A program made the translations under genes and the position numbers. From NCBI GenBank assembly GCA_965214955.1, contig CBDCCU010000010.1, forward strand, positions 186,001 to 250,000: 64,000 nucleotides of DNA, in the 5' to 3' direction. How positions within the stretch are numbered: the stretch's first letter is position 1; every line of letters starts with the position of its first letter. Under the pieces are notes generated by a model, which worked only from the letters and a program-made list of their open reading frames with translations, searched no databases and was not told the DNA's origin. The stretch is from Aliikangiella sp965214955. GTDB taxonomy: Bacteria; Pseudomonadota; Gammaproteobacteria; Enterobacterales; Kangiellaceae. Shown piece after piece: positions 63,575 through 64,000 of the stretch.

Positions 63575-64000
63575 CTAAATTCTCTTCATTACCCTTCTAA
63601 TATCAACGGGCAAATGCACTCTAGGATCATAAAATCGCGTTAAATTTCGGCCATCACTTTTGGCTTTATAAAGCGCTTGATCAGCCATTTCTATCAGCTC
63701 ATTTAGGTTGCCATTTTTTTTAGGTATAATGCTAGCCACTCCAATGCTTACCGACATATTCAATATTTTCTGTTTAAAGCTTAGTGGTTTCTCGGCAACC
63801 TTTTTGCGAATATTTTCAGCGATATTAATCGCCTCTTTAAAAGAGGTATTACTTAATAAAATAGCAAACTCTTCTCCACCAAAGCGGCTAATAATGTCTG
63901 TTCTTCTTTGGGCAATATCATGAATTTGCTTTGCAACTAGTTTTAACGTTTCATCACCAACTAAATGACCATGCTTATCATTCACTAATTTAAAGTTATC
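63575..64000 (-). CDS. diguanylate cyclase, C-terminal part
   Basis: The frame continues past the window edge. The visible 141 residues are the latter part of a GGDEF domain: DNFKLVNDKHGHLVGDETLK, then active-site RFGGEEFAIL, then VSIGVAS and ADQALYKAKSDGRN, and a 19-residue tail. GGEEF is a functional variant, so it probably makes c-di-GMP. Sensor domain lies beyond the window. Confidence 0.9.
   Translation of the reverse strand, partial: DNFKLVNDKHGHLVGDETLKLVAKQIHDIAQRRTDIISRFGGEEFAILLSNTSFKEAINIAENIRKKVAEKPLSFKQKILNMSVSIGVASIIPKKNGNLNELIEMADQALYKAKSDGRNLTRFYDPRVHLPVDIRRVMKRI

Overview
The window is AT-rich, densely coded bacterial DNA. Gene content (Dam methylase, SrkA/YihE kinase, YebG, DgkA, a bioB-F-H-C-D biotin operon, many GGDEF/EAL and PAS or MASE1 kinases, an HBM-type chemoreceptor) points to a marine-type gammaproteobacterium. 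I cannot name the genus with confidence; an Alteromonadales/Oceanospirillales-like or Kangiella-like host is a guess. No rRNA, tRNA or CRISPR array was seen.

Layout. 1-6 kb: 5' end of a SecD-like gene, a metallo-beta-lactamase-fold lipid/phosphodiester-hydrolase-like protein, a lipoprotein prolyl oligopeptidase and three unknown genes. 6-34 kb: an accessory region full of mobile elements and broken genes. It holds two identical 1467-bp IS1111-group (IS110 family) elements in opposite orientation, three REP-associated tyrosine transposase (RAYT) units plus a decayed fourth, seven copies of the RAYT 3' arm, two partial duplications of the rimO leader, candidate defence or toxin modules (an FRG-domain operon, a nucleotidyltransferase/wHTH pair, higBA with a frameshifted toxin, a PD-(D/E)XK nuclease followed by an attC-like site), and remnants of lamB, GNAT, SDR, acyltransferase-3 and Xre-membrane genes. 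34-64 kb: mostly core genes. These are rimO (frameshifted), a B12-binding radical SAM protein, a MASE1 kinase with its receiver, a TetR/RND/LolA-like/outer-membrane-protein cluster behind a perfect 28-bp palindrome, dam, a SprA-like metalloprotease, dgkA, an amidohydrolase, cvfB-like, the bio operon, comF, a MATE exporter, srkA, a chemoreceptor, yebG and the 3' part of a diguanylate cyclase.

How the parts interact. The most interesting system is the nested mobile elements. The non-coding 3' part of the IS folds into two stem-loops whose unpaired strands match, respectively, the target (TTTGGGTG and AGGACA, together spelling the two strands of TTTGGGTGTCCT) and the ends of the element itself (ATATATG and CTCAAG). 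Both copies sit exactly in GGGTG/TGTCCT sequences that are the tips of RAYT elements. One further perfect, unoccupied TTTGGGTGTCCT and two near-perfect sites lie at the tips of the other RAYT units. The sequence therefore supports a bridge RNA (seekRNA) that directs one transposon into the ends of another.

Many broken genes here (rimO, higB, one RAYT, the outer-membrane protein gene) are broken by single-base changes, several in short homopolymers. Genuine decay and sequencing error cannot be separated from the sequence alone.
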